Positions 1-9,065 of a stretch of DNA of 64,000 nucleotides are shown here, piece by piece; the first letter of the stretch is position 1; each line of letters starts with the position of its first letter. The position numbers and the translations under genes are program-made. The stretch spans positions 1 through 64,000 of the forward strand of contig CAISJI010000022.1 of assembly GCA_903885565.1 (NCBI GenBank), written 5' to 3'. Under the pieces are notes generated by a model. It saw nothing but the letters and a program-made list of their open reading frames with translations, did no database searches and had not been told where the DNA came from. The DNA is from an uncultured Planctomycetaceae bacterium (GTDB taxonomy: Bacteria > Planctomycetota > Planctomycetia > Pirellulales > UBA1268).

Positions 1-110
1 CGCTCACTCGAAAGTCGGCTGCGCTTCGCCTTCCTTGGCTCCGCTGGCCGCCTACGCCGGCTCCTGGGGCACGGGCAGCCCCTCCCCGCACATCGATCAG
101 GACGGGGGAC

Positions 111-142
111 GAGGCGGAGGGATCGGCGAACGCTCGACGAGC
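111..142 (-). repeat. Copy of a dispersed intergenic repeat (inverted relative to the copies at 34.35 and 34.53 kb)
   Basis: Reverse complement gctcgtcgagcgttcgccgatccctccgcctc matches the 34.4/34.5 kb repeat core with one mismatch over 32 nt. Confidence 0.8.
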
Positions 143-478
143 ACCGAGTAGCTGCGGTCAAGTGACGAAACCAGTGCCGTCCCGCAGCCGGCGATGCGTC
201 CTAGCCGGCCCGAAAAAGCGCCGGCTCCCCCCCGAGCCGGGACTTTTCTCCGGTTTTTGTGCATACTGAACCGGCGGCTTCTGGGGACGTTGGCTGGGGG
301 CTGTCAGGAGCCGCGAACAACTGCCCCGGGAATCGCCCCGGTGGGTAGGTATTCTCCTGTGCGCAGTGCCCCGGTTTCGGCAAAATAGGCTCCCAGCCTC
401 CAGACGCTGCCAGCGGAATTGGCTGGGAGCGTGGCCCGTCTGTCCTTCCCGTTCCAGTCTTCCAGCAGGTGTATTCAG

Positions 479-2038
479 ATGAGCACGGCCGCCCCCTCCC
501 CGCTCGCCGCCCATATCGACAAGCTCCTCAAGGTGGCGCTCGATAACCAAGCCACCGAGCTGCGGCTCTCCGGCGGCAAGCCGCCGATGCTGCGGATCAA
601 CGACAAGCTCCGCGAACTGAAAACCAATCCCGTCACAGCCGAGGATGTGATCGGATTGGCGACGGCGATCACCCCTCCGGGAGCCGATCCGAAGAAGTTT
701 CAGTTTCAGTCGGCGCTCGGGCGGTATGCCGGCGCACTGCTCGATATCTCCGGCACCAAAGTGCTGATGCTGTCGCCTGCCACCGGCCCCGAGGAGAGTC
801 CCGCCGCCGATGAATTCGCTCCGCTGGAGTTGGATGTCAGTGCCGCTGCCCCCACCGCTGCTGCTGCGGCCACCCCCGGGGAACCTGCTGCGGCCTTTGC
901 GATGCCAAAGACAGCCGTCGGCACCATCCAGATCGACAAGCTCCTTACGGCGGCGGTGAAGAATGGCGTGAGCGATATCCACATCACAGCCGGCCTGCCG
1001 CCGGTCTTCCGCATTGACGGCGGCATGCGGCCGCAGCCCACCAAGGTGCTCACCGGCGACGACACCAACGGTCTGATGAAGGCGATCACGCCAGAACGCT
1101 GCCAGGCAGAGCTGGCGGAAAAGGGGGGCTGCGACTTCGGCTTCGCGTTCGGCGATATGGCCCGCTTCCGAGTGAGCGTGTTCAAGCAGCGTGGCACGAT
1201 CGCCATGGTGCTCCGGCAGATTCCCAACAAAATGCTGACGCCGGAGCAGCTCGGCGTGCCCGAGATCTGCAAGAAGCTCGCCTGCCGGCCACGCGGGCTG
1301 TTTCTGGTGACCGGCCCAACGGGCTCGGGGAAAAGCACCACGCTCGCCAGCCTCATCAACTACATCAACGAAACCCACGACCACCACATCATCACGATCG
1401 AAGATCCGATCGAGTTTTACCACCAGTCGAAGAAGAGCACGGTCAACCAGCGGGAAATCGGCACCGACGTGACCAGTTTTTCCGAGGCCCTCAGGCGGGC
1501 CCTGCGCCAGGATCCAGACGTCATCCTCGTCGGCGAGTTGCGCGATCTGGAAACGATCGAGGCGGCGATCTCCGCGGCCGAAACCGGCCACGTCGTCTTC
1601 GGCACGCTCCACACCACCGGGGCCCAGGGCACGGTCAACCGCATCATCGACGCCTTCCCCACCAACCAGCAGGAGCAGGTGCGCACGCAGCTCTCCACGG
1701 CAATCATTGGGGTGGTGTCGCAGGCCCTGCTCCCCAAGATCGGCGGCGGTCGCGTGGCGGCCTATGAGATCCTCGTCTGCACTCCCGCCATCGGCAATCT
1801 GATCCGGGAAAACAAAACCTTCCGCATCAACTCCGCCATCCAAACCGGCTCCAAGCTCGGCATGCAGTTGCTCGACGACCACCTCTTCAGGCTCTGGCGG
1901 GAGGGGAAGGTGGCCGAGGAACACGTGCTGGCCAAGTCGCAGGCCCCCGATGATCTGGCACTGCGGATCGAGAAGGCCAAGTCGGGAATTTTCGACGACG
2001 AGGAAGATATCTCCCGCAAAGCCAAAACGAGCCATTGA
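479..2038 (+). CDS. PilT-like twitching motility / secretion ATPase with a duplicated N-terminal domain
   Basis: Walker A GPTGSGKSTT, Walker B DPDVILVGELRD, HVVFGTLHT; ORF start moved to ATG at 479 (MSTAAPSPLAAHIDKLL). Confidence 0.92.
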   Translation: MSTAAPSPLAAHIDKLLKVALDNQATELRLSGGKPPMLRINDKLRELKTNPVTAEDVIGLATAITPPGADPKKFQFQSALGRYAGALLDISGTKVLMLSPATGPEESPAADEFAPLELDVSAAAPTAAAAATPGEPAAAFAMPKTAVGTIQIDKLLTAAVKNGVSDIHITAGLPPVFRIDGGMRPQPTKVLTGDDTNGLMKAITPERCQAELAEKGGCDFGFAFGDMARFRVSVFKQRGTIAMVLRQIPNKMLTPEQLGVPEICKKLACRPRGLFLVTGPTGSGKSTTLASLINYINETHDHHIITIEDPIEFYHQSKKSTVNQREIGTDVTSFSEALRRALRQDPDVILVGELRDLETIEAAISAAETGHVVFGTLHTTGAQGTVNRIIDAFPTNQQEQVRTQLSTAIIGVVSQALLPKIGGGRVAAYEILVCTPAIGNLIRENKTFRINSAIQTGSKLGMQLLDDHLFRLWREGKVAEEHVLAKSQAPDDLALRIEKAKSGIFDDEEDISRKAKTSH

Positions 2039-2129
2039 GCCGCCGCTTTTTTCCGGTCCAGTCGGTTCCGGTCCATAGCCCTGACGCCCCTCCCAGCCCG
2101 ACAGCAGCCCACAGGCACTCCACCACACC

Positions 2130-3848
2130 ATGGCACTCAAACGCATTGGACAGGTTCTGATCGATCTCGGCCTCATTGATGAGGGGCAGCTCGCGGCCAT
2201 GCTCGAGGAGCAGACGACGCGGGGGGGAGAATTGCTTGGCAAAGTTGGGTTGTCGCTCGGGTTTTTCTCTGAGGATCAGCTCGGCGAAGCGTTGGCCGAG
2301 CAGTGGGGCACGACATTCGTCACCCTCTACGACCGGGCGATTCCACCGGAGGTGCAGAAGCTCATCAGCGAGCCGATGGCGCAGCTCTACCGCGTGATCC
2401 CCCTGAGCCTGCAGGACAACCGGCTTACGGTGGCCACTTCCGAGCCGCAGAAAATCCAGATCGCCGACGAGCTGCGCACGTTTCTCGGCTACGACATCGT
2501 CAACTGCGTCGCCACCGAGGCGGAGATCCAGAAGGCGATCGACAAATACTATTCGGCCGACACCGAGAGCGTGGAATCGATCGTCGAATCGATGGAAGCC
2601 GATTCCGAGTTGGCGCTTGCCGCCGCCGCGGCCACCAGGGAGGGCCCCACCGATCTCACAAGCGTGGAGGCTCTGGCCGAGAGCGCGCCTGTGCGCAAGC
2701 TCCTCAACATGGTGCTGCTGCTGGCGATCCGCGACGGTGCCAGCGACATCCACTTTGAGCCCTTTGAGCAGGAATTCCGGATCCGGCTCAAGTCGGAGGG
2801 GGTGCTGCAGGAGATGGTGCCGCCGCCGAAGCATCTGGCCTTCGCGATCACGACGCGCATCAAGGTGATGGCGAATCTCGATATCGCGGAGCGGCGTCTG
2901 CCGCAGGACGGCCGCATCGAGCTCAACGTCGGCGGGCATCCGGTCGATCTGCGCGTCAGCGTGCTGCCAACGCTGTTTGGCGAGAGCGTGGTGATGCGGG
3001 TGCTCGACCGCGGCGTGGTGTCGCTCGATCTCAACAAGGTGGGAATGGGCCAGGCGATGCTGCGGCAATTCCGCGAGGTGATCCAGCGGCCCAACGGCAT
3101 CGTGCTGGTGACCGGCCCCACCGGATCGGGAAAAACCACCACGCTCTATTCCGCCCTCTCCGAGCTCAACGACGTTGAAGACAAGCTGATCACGACCGAA
3201 GATCCGGTGGAATACGACATCGACGGCATCGTGCAGGTGCCGATCGACGCCTCGATCGGCAACACGTTCGCCGCCTGCCTGCGGGCGATCCTGCGGCAGG
3301 ATCCCGACCGGATTCTGGTGGGGGAGATCCGCGACGTGGAAACGGCCGACATTGCCATTCAGGCCTCGCTCACCGGCCACATGGTCTTCAGCACGCTCCA
3401 CACCAACGACGCTCCCGCCACCGTGACGCGGCTGCGCGACATGGGGGTGCAGCCGTTTTTGATCACCGCCACGGTGGAGGCGATCCTGGCGCAGCGGCTG
3501 GTGCGGCGGATCTGTGCCGGCTGCCGCGAGGAGGTGATTCCGGGGGCCGATATCGTGGCCGATCTGGAGCTCACCTCCGATCAGCTCGCCACCAAGAAAT
3601 TCTACCGGGGCAAGGGCTGTGACAAGTGCAACCGCACCGGCTACAAGGGGCGGCTGGGCCTCTACGAACTGCTGATCATGAACGACGAGATGCGCGACCT
3701 GATCGTTCGCAATGCCTCCACCGAGGAACTGCGGGAAACAGCCCGTAAACATGGGATGGTCACGCTCCGCGATTCTGGCATGCTGGCCGTGTTTGACGGG
3801 CAAACCACTGCCGAGGAGGTGATCCGTGAAACGATCCTGGAGGCCTGA
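2130..3848 (+). CDS. gspE: GspE/PilB-type secretion ATPase
   Basis: N-terminal MshEN-like region, Walker A GPTGSGKTTTLY, DRILVGEIRD, tetracysteine CAGC...CDKC, GRLGLYELL. Confidence 0.95.
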   Translation: MALKRIGQVLIDLGLIDEGQLAAMLEEQTTRGGELLGKVGLSLGFFSEDQLGEALAEQWGTTFVTLYDRAIPPEVQKLISEPMAQLYRVIPLSLQDNRLTVATSEPQKIQIADELRTFLGYDIVNCVATEAEIQKAIDKYYSADTESVESIVESMEADSELALAAAAATREGPTDLTSVEALAESAPVRKLLNMVLLLAIRDGASDIHFEPFEQEFRIRLKSEGVLQEMVPPPKHLAFAITTRIKVMANLDIAERRLPQDGRIELNVGGHPVDLRVSVLPTLFGESVVMRVLDRGVVSLDLNKVGMGQAMLRQFREVIQRPNGIVLVTGPTGSGKTTTLYSALSELNDVEDKLITTEDPVEYDIDGIVQVPIDASIGNTFAACLRAILRQDPDRILVGEIRDVETADIAIQASLTGHMVFSTLHTNDAPATVTRLRDMGVQPFLITATVEAILAQRLVRRICAGCREEVIPGADIVADLELTSDQLATKKFYRGKGCDKCNRTGYKGRLGLYELLIMNDEMRDLIVRNASTEELRETARKHGMVTLRDSGMLAVFDGQTTAEEVIRETILEA

Positions 3849-4070
3849 GCCTGCCGTGGCAGCCCTGTGGGGGGGCGGTTTGGCCGCTTTCGCCACAAAA
3901 ACCACCGGTTTTCAGACCCAAATGCCCCTGCCGAACGTATCCTATTCAGAGTCTTTTTCCGGTTCCTCCCGGCCCGTGGTCTGCTTGGCCGATTAATCAG
4001 GTAGCCCATCTCCGGTTTTCATCCCTTTCCCCTGCCATCCGGGGCCTGCTCGTGAGCGGGCCAGACTCCC

Positions 4071-5399
4071 ATGCCAACGTTCCAGTACGAAGCGATCGAC
4101 GCCGCAACAGGCAAGGAAATCCGCGATGCCGTGGAGGCCCCCACGGAGGCGGAAGCCCAGGCCACAATCCGCGCCATGGGCTACATGGTGACGAAGCTGA
4201 AGGCCCAGAAGCCGAAGGCTGCCGCCTCCTCCGGCAACAAGCAGAAAGCCGGGCGGACGTTCGCGATGGGGAAGGTGAAGGGGAAGGAGCTCACGCTCTT
4301 CACCCGTCAGCTCTCCATTCTGCAGGATGCCGGCCTGCCGATCCTGCGCAGCCTGAAGGTGCTCGCCCAGATGCAGAAGCCGGGACGGCTGCGCAACTCG
4401 CTGCTCGACACCTGCGATGAGATCGAGGGTGGCTCGACGCTTTCGGAGGCGATGTCGAAGAGCCCCAAGGCGTTTGACCGCCTCTACTGCAACATGATCC
4501 GGGCCGGCGAGGCGGGGGGTGCGCTCGAAGTGATCCTGCGGCGCCTCTCCGAATTCATGGAGCGGAGCGAGGCGCTCAAGCGGAAGGTGAAAGGGGCGAT
4601 GGTCTACCCGATCGTGGTGGTGAGCGTTGCCGTCGGCATCCTCTCCTTCATCATGATGACGATCGTTCCGCAGTTCAAAAAGATCTTCGACGATTTCGGT
4701 AGCACGCTGCCGCCGATGACCGAAACGCTGATCAGCATCTCCAACTTTGTCGTGAACTACTGGTATCTGATCCCGGCGATCCCCTTCGGCTTCAACATGA
4801 TCATCAAGGGGATCAAGATGATCCCCTACGGCCGGTTCGGCTGGGATCTCTTCACGCTCAAGGCGCCGATCTTCGGGCAGCTGGTGGAGAAGAACATCAT
4901 GTCGCGTTCCTGCCGCACGCTCGGCACGCTCCTCTCCTCGGGCGTGCCGATTCTGGAGGCGCTCAACATCACCAAGGAAACCTCGGGCAACATGATGTTC
5001 GAGAAGCTGTTTCAGAAGGTTTCTGATTCGATCCGCGATGGAAATGCGATCGCCAAGCCGCTCAAGGAATTTTCGATACCGCCGTTTAATGTGGTGGCCT
5101 GGCTCTTCTGGACAATCTTCTGCCCCGGCATCGGCGCCCTGCTCTATCTCACGAAATACAAGCTGCCGGTGGTGGACGACCTTGTGGTGAACATGGTCGA
5201 CGTGGGGGAGGAGTCGGGCGAGCTCGACACGATGCTCTACAAGGTGGCCGACACCTACGACGAGGAGGTGGCGGTTTTGACAGAGAGTCTTACGAGCCTG
5301 ATGGAGCCGCTGCTGATCATTTTCCTCGGCGGTGCGGTCGGCTTCATCGTGATTGCCCTGTTCCTGCCGTTGATCAAGCTCATCACCGATCTGTCTTAA
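4071..5399 (+). CDS. gspF: Type II secretion/type IV pilus inner membrane protein GspF/PilC
   Basis: LFTRQLSILQDAGLPILRSL, MIRAGEAGGALEVIL and VGEESGELDTML repeated T2SSF motifs; hydrophobic segments. Confidence 0.95.
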   Translation: MPTFQYEAIDAATGKEIRDAVEAPTEAEAQATIRAMGYMVTKLKAQKPKAAASSGNKQKAGRTFAMGKVKGKELTLFTRQLSILQDAGLPILRSLKVLAQMQKPGRLRNSLLDTCDEIEGGSTLSEAMSKSPKAFDRLYCNMIRAGEAGGALEVILRRLSEFMERSEALKRKVKGAMVYPIVVVSVAVGILSFIMMTIVPQFKKIFDDFGSTLPPMTETLISISNFVVNYWYLIPAIPFGFNMIIKGIKMIPYGRFGWDLFTLKAPIFGQLVEKNIMSRSCRTLGTLLSSGVPILEALNITKETSGNMMFEKLFQKVSDSIRDGNAIAKPLKEFSIPPFNVVAWLFWTIFCPGIGALLYLTKYKLPVVDDLVVNMVDVGEESGELDTMLYKVADTYDEEVAVLTESLTSLMEPLLIIFLGGAVGFIVIALFLPLIKLITDLS

Positions 5400-5411
5400 A
5401 GGGGATTTTCC

Positions 5412-6134
5412 ATGTCGGGCCGGATCTCACACGCTCAAGCGCCCCGCCGGGGCTTCACGCTGGTGGAGCTGCTGGTGGTGATCATCATCATCTCGGTGCT
5501 GGCGGCGATTGCCGTTCCGGCGGTGATGCGCACGATTACGAGTGCCCGCAACGCGGCGATCAAGTCGGAGATCGACCTGCTCCACATGGCGATCATGAAC
5601 TACAAGAATGAGTATGGGAGCTTTCCGCCGTGCGTCGATGTGAGCCCAAGCACATCCGGCAACCCGGCTCAGAAGCACGTGGCACGGCTGTTTGCCCGTA
5701 GCAATCCCTCGACGCAATTCGGCTGGCTTTCCGCATTGAGTCCGCTCAATGCCATTACGGTTTGGTTGAGCGGCTACACCACAGACCCCACCAGTCCGCT
5801 GCTGCCCCTCACTTCGCGGAAGAAGCTTTTTGACTTTGACATGTCGCGTGTCAATCAGACGACCGGTGCCTATACGGCTTCCGGAAAACCGAACAGCCCC
5901 TACATCTACATCAACTCGCCCTACTATGGCTCGACAGGGAGCCCTACGACATTCTCCGATGGAATAAACACGTACTCTGCCCAGGTTTTGCCGCCATTAG
6001 GCACGTCATTCCAGAACGCCGACACATTTCAGATCCTCTCGGCCGGTCGCGACGAGATCTACGGCAACGAAGACGACCTCTCCAACTTCTGGCCCGGCAC
6101 CCGCAAGGACTATCTCGACAGCCTCAGCAATTGA
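5412..6134 (+). CDS. GspG-like pseudopilin
   Basis: [27 protein letters not shown] prepilin N-terminus; C-terminal ILSAGRDEIYGNEDD typical of GspG-like proteins. Confidence 0.9.
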   Translation: MSGRISHAQAPRRGFTLVELLVVIIIISVLAAIAVPAVMRTITSARNAAIKSEIDLLHMAIMNYKNEYGSFPPCVDVSPSTSGNPAQKHVARLFARSNPSTQFGWLSALSPLNAITVWLSGYTTDPTSPLLPLTSRKKLFDFDMSRVNQTTGAYTASGKPNSPYIYINSPYYGSTGSPTTFSDGINTYSAQVLPPLGTSFQNADTFQILSAGRDEIYGNEDDLSNFWPGTRKDYLDSLSN

Positions 6135-6140
6135 TCGCTG

Positions 6141-7124
6141 GTGACCGCCATGAACTTTTCCCCATCCCGCTCCGCTGCCATCTTTGAATCGGCCCGTTCG
6201 GCCGATCGGGGCGCAGCGCAGGCAAAAAGGATGCGGCGAGGCTTCACGCTCGTTGAGCTGATGGTCGTCTTTGTGATCGTTACGATCCTCGCCGGCCTCT
6301 CGCTGGCGGGACTCGCCGGGAGCCGCCAGCGGGCCAGGTTCGACAAGACGCGAACGACGATCCGCAAGATCAGCGAGGCGATCGGACCGACGTACGAGAG
6401 CTATTTCCGGCGGCGAGTCACGTTAACCCAAAACATCCCGAACCGCCGAGCCCTCGCCTCACAAAAGCTTTCTGCAATCCGAACGCAGATGGCATATGAA
6501 ATGCCCGATACATGGGCGGACATTTTCAACAATGGCGCATCGGGCGTGGTCGGCTCGGTCCTGGCATTAAACGCTGCCAGGGCCACAACCGGCCCGATCG
6601 TTGTCCCCACGGCTTCCATGCTTGCGTACGCTGACTACAAAAAGAATGCAGTGACTTGGGCGAAATCGAATCCACTCTTCGACAGCGCTGAATGTCTCTA
6701 TATGAACCTCGCCCGCTCGGGGTTGCAGCCCGACATCATGGAGCAATTCCATAGTGCTGAAATCGGCGACAAGGACGGCGATGGGGCTCCGGAATTCTGG
6801 GACGGCTGGGAAAATCCGATTTCATTTCTGCGCTGGGCTCCCGGCTTTTCAAGCCCGGTTCAGAATTCAACAACGCCCGATCCGATGGATCCACAGAAAG
6901 CTGATCCCAACGGCAGCTATGCCCTGATCCCGCTGATTGTTTCTTCTGGACCGGATGGCCTTCTTGGTCTAGCCACAATCGATACGGTTTCTTCGACCGG
7001 CTGGATTGGTCTGGGTGTGAACCAGCTCTTCTCTGCTCAGGGAAAAGGGGTCGGCACTCCGGATTCAGTTCCTGCGCAGGACTCTCTCGACAACGTCACC
7101 AACCACGATCTGATCACGAAGTAG
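6141..7124 (+). CDS. Pseudopilin (GspG/H-like) with prepilin N-terminal motif
   Basis: RRGFTLVELMVVFVIVTILAGLSLAGL; lies in the pseudopilin operon. Confidence 0.88.
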   Translation: MTAMNFSPSRSAAIFESARSADRGAAQAKRMRRGFTLVELMVVFVIVTILAGLSLAGLAGSRQRARFDKTRTTIRKISEAIGPTYESYFRRRVTLTQNIPNRRALASQKLSAIRTQMAYEMPDTWADIFNNGASGVVGSVLALNAARATTGPIVVPTASMLAYADYKKNAVTWAKSNPLFDSAECLYMNLARSGLQPDIMEQFHSAEIGDKDGDGAPEFWDGWENPISFLRWAPGFSSPVQNSTTPDPMDPQKADPNGSYALIPLIVSSGPDGLLGLATIDTVSSTGWIGLGVNQLFSAQGKGVGTPDSVPAQDSLDNVTNHDLITK

Positions 7125-7131
7125 CCCAGCC

Positions 7132-8169
7132 ATGCGCCGCACTCTCCCCATCCGCCGTGCCGGCATGACGCTTGTGGAACTGTTGGTCGTGATCACGATT
7201 CTCGGCCTCTTGGCAGTGACCGTTCTGCCGTCGCTGGCCACCTCGGCCGAGTCGCGGCGCACCCGCGAAACAACACGGATGGTATCGAGCTTTATCTCCA
7301 AGGCGCAGGGGCGGGCGATCGGCCGGCAGGAGTGGTCAGGCCTGAAGTTGGTGGCCACGAATACGACAACATCTCTGGCCGCGATCGACATCTTTCTGGC
7401 TGACGTGCCCGACGCCTACCGGGGCGACACGACCTCTGCGGCGTTGACGATTGCGACCGCCCCAATCAGCACTTCAGCCACAGCCGTTCCGGCGAGCGCT
7501 GGTGACATTTCTACTATCGTCACGCCCGTCGGCATTCAGGCAGGCGACCCGATCCGGTTCGATGGCCGCGGCACGCTCTACGAGGTTACTGCCCCTATCG
7601 CGACTACGGCGATCAAGTTTCGCCTCCGGGAAAATCTCAACGGCAAGGAAGACATGGGGCAGACGCTTCACAACACTTTCTGGCCCGCGCTGAACGTGCC
7701 TCACACGTTTGAAATCTACCGGCAGCCACAGCCGAGCGGCCTGCCGCTCACGCTGGCCAGCGGACGGGCGGTCGATCTCTCGTGGTCGGGATTCGGTCCA
7801 CCGCAGGCAAACGGCATCGCCAACACATACCAAACGTTTTCCACACTCGGCGGGCCCGGTATTTCCACCAGCATTCTCTTTGACAGCACCGGCCGCCTGC
7901 GGCAGGTTGTGATCGGTGCAGGGCGGTATGCGGTGACGGGGCCGGTGTTCCTGCTTGTTGGCCGGGCCGATCGGGCCGGACAGGTGTATGGAGTGCTGAA
8001 TACCAACGATGATTCGCTCGGCGCCAACTGGCAGTATCCCGATTCCTACTGGATCGCGATCGATCCGCTGACGGGCCTCGTGCGTACTTCCGAATGCACT
8101 CCAAACGCCACGACTGTGCTCGAATCACAGGCCTGGATCCGCCAAGCCCTGCTGGCAGGTGGCACATGA
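7132..8169 (+). CDS. GspH-like pseudopilin
   Basis: [29 protein letters not shown] followed by TRETTRMVSSFISKAQGRAIGRQ. Confidence 0.88.
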   Translation: MRRTLPIRRAGMTLVELLVVITILGLLAVTVLPSLATSAESRRTRETTRMVSSFISKAQGRAIGRQEWSGLKLVATNTTTSLAAIDIFLADVPDAYRGDTTSAALTIATAPISTSATAVPASAGDISTIVTPVGIQAGDPIRFDGRGTLYEVTAPIATTAIKFRLRENLNGKEDMGQTLHNTFWPALNVPHTFEIYRQPQPSGLPLTLASGRAVDLSWSGFGPPQANGIANTYQTFSTLGGPGISTSILFDSTGRLRQVVIGAGRYAVTGPVFLLVGRADRAGQVYGVLNTNDDSLGANWQYPDSYWIAIDPLTGLVRTSECTPNATTVLESQAWIRQALLAGGT

Positions 8170-9065
8170 ACATGCGCTCCAATATCAATGCAGGGCATCC
8201 AACCAACCGCCGCGGCATCACACTGCTGGAGGTGCTGATCGCCATCGGCATTTTGGCGATCGGTCTGACAAGTGTCGTGGCTCTGGTGCCGGCCGGCAAA
8301 TCGCAGGCAGCACGCGCTGTGGTGCTCGACCGGGCCAGCGTGCTGGCGGCCAATGCCCTCGCCGATGCGGCAACCTTTGGTCTGCTGCGCGGGGATGTGC
8401 TCACCACGATTTCCACTGGCACCAGGCTGTCGGTGGTCGATCCGAGCTTTTCCTCCGGGACAATCCTGACTGATTGGGGCGGGAACGCGATTGGCACCAA
8501 CGCAAAGCTGAGGTCGACGGGCGTGTTTGCCACCGCCTCCGACGGCGCCCCCACCGATACCGCTGCCGGCCCGGTCCTCCGTCTCTTCACACAATCCCGC
8601 GACGACGTCCTGATAACCCCGGGAGCGACCGAGGATGATCTCCCCTCCAACAGCTTTGTGGACGGGGCCCGGGCATTTACCGGCCGGATGTCCTGTTTCT
8701 ATTGGATCAATGAAAAACTTTCGACCATCGCCGTCGTGGTGTTTCACAATCGCGACCCGGGGTTCCTGCAGGTTTCCGGCACGATCTTGAACGGCAGCAC
8801 GCTCGTGATTGACCCCGTTGCGCTCGGCGACCGCAAGCCGCGAGACGTGGTGAAGCCTGGCGTGGTGCTGTTTGCCAATGGGCAGTTCCACCAGGCTCTG
8901 TCTGCCACGTTCAACCCAACAGACGCCTACGCCTACCTGACACTCTCCACCGGAACGGCAGTAATCTCATTTCCCCCCGCCTGTCCCGTCGTTATCTACC
9001 CGGATTCCGTCGGCATGGCACAGAAGACATTCAAAGCCGAAACTCCGGGCCCCTACACCCAGTGA
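8166..9065 (+). CDS. GspI-like pseudopilin
   Basis: RRGITLLEVLIAIGILAIGLTSVVALVPAG; ATGA overlap with the upstream stop. Confidence 0.85.
   Translation: MNMRSNINAGHPTNRRGITLLEVLIAIGILAIGLTSVVALVPAGKSQAARAVVLDRASVLAANALADAATFGLLRGDVLTTISTGTRLSVVDPSFSSGTILTDWGGNAIGTNAKLRSTGVFATASDGAPTDTAAGPVLRLFTQSRDDVLITPGATEDDLPSNSFVDGARAFTGRMSCFYWINEKLSTIAVVVFHNRDPGFLQVSGTILNGSTLVIDPVALGDRKPRDVVKPGVVLFANGQFHQALSATFNPTDAYAYLTLSTGTAVISFPPACPVVIYPDSVGMAQKTFKAETPGPYTQ

Noticed and set aside
194-388. Short plus-strand ORF before pilT
   Set aside because: Arg/Pro-rich, overlaps a shadow ORF, no start context or domain support.
158-2242. 694-aa minus-strand ORF, and similar long antisense ORFs (e.g. 1887..3905, 13237..14751)
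   Set aside because: Antisense to clear PilT/GspE/GspJ genes; low-complexity His/Arg/Gly composition typical of shadow ORFs in GC-rich DNA.
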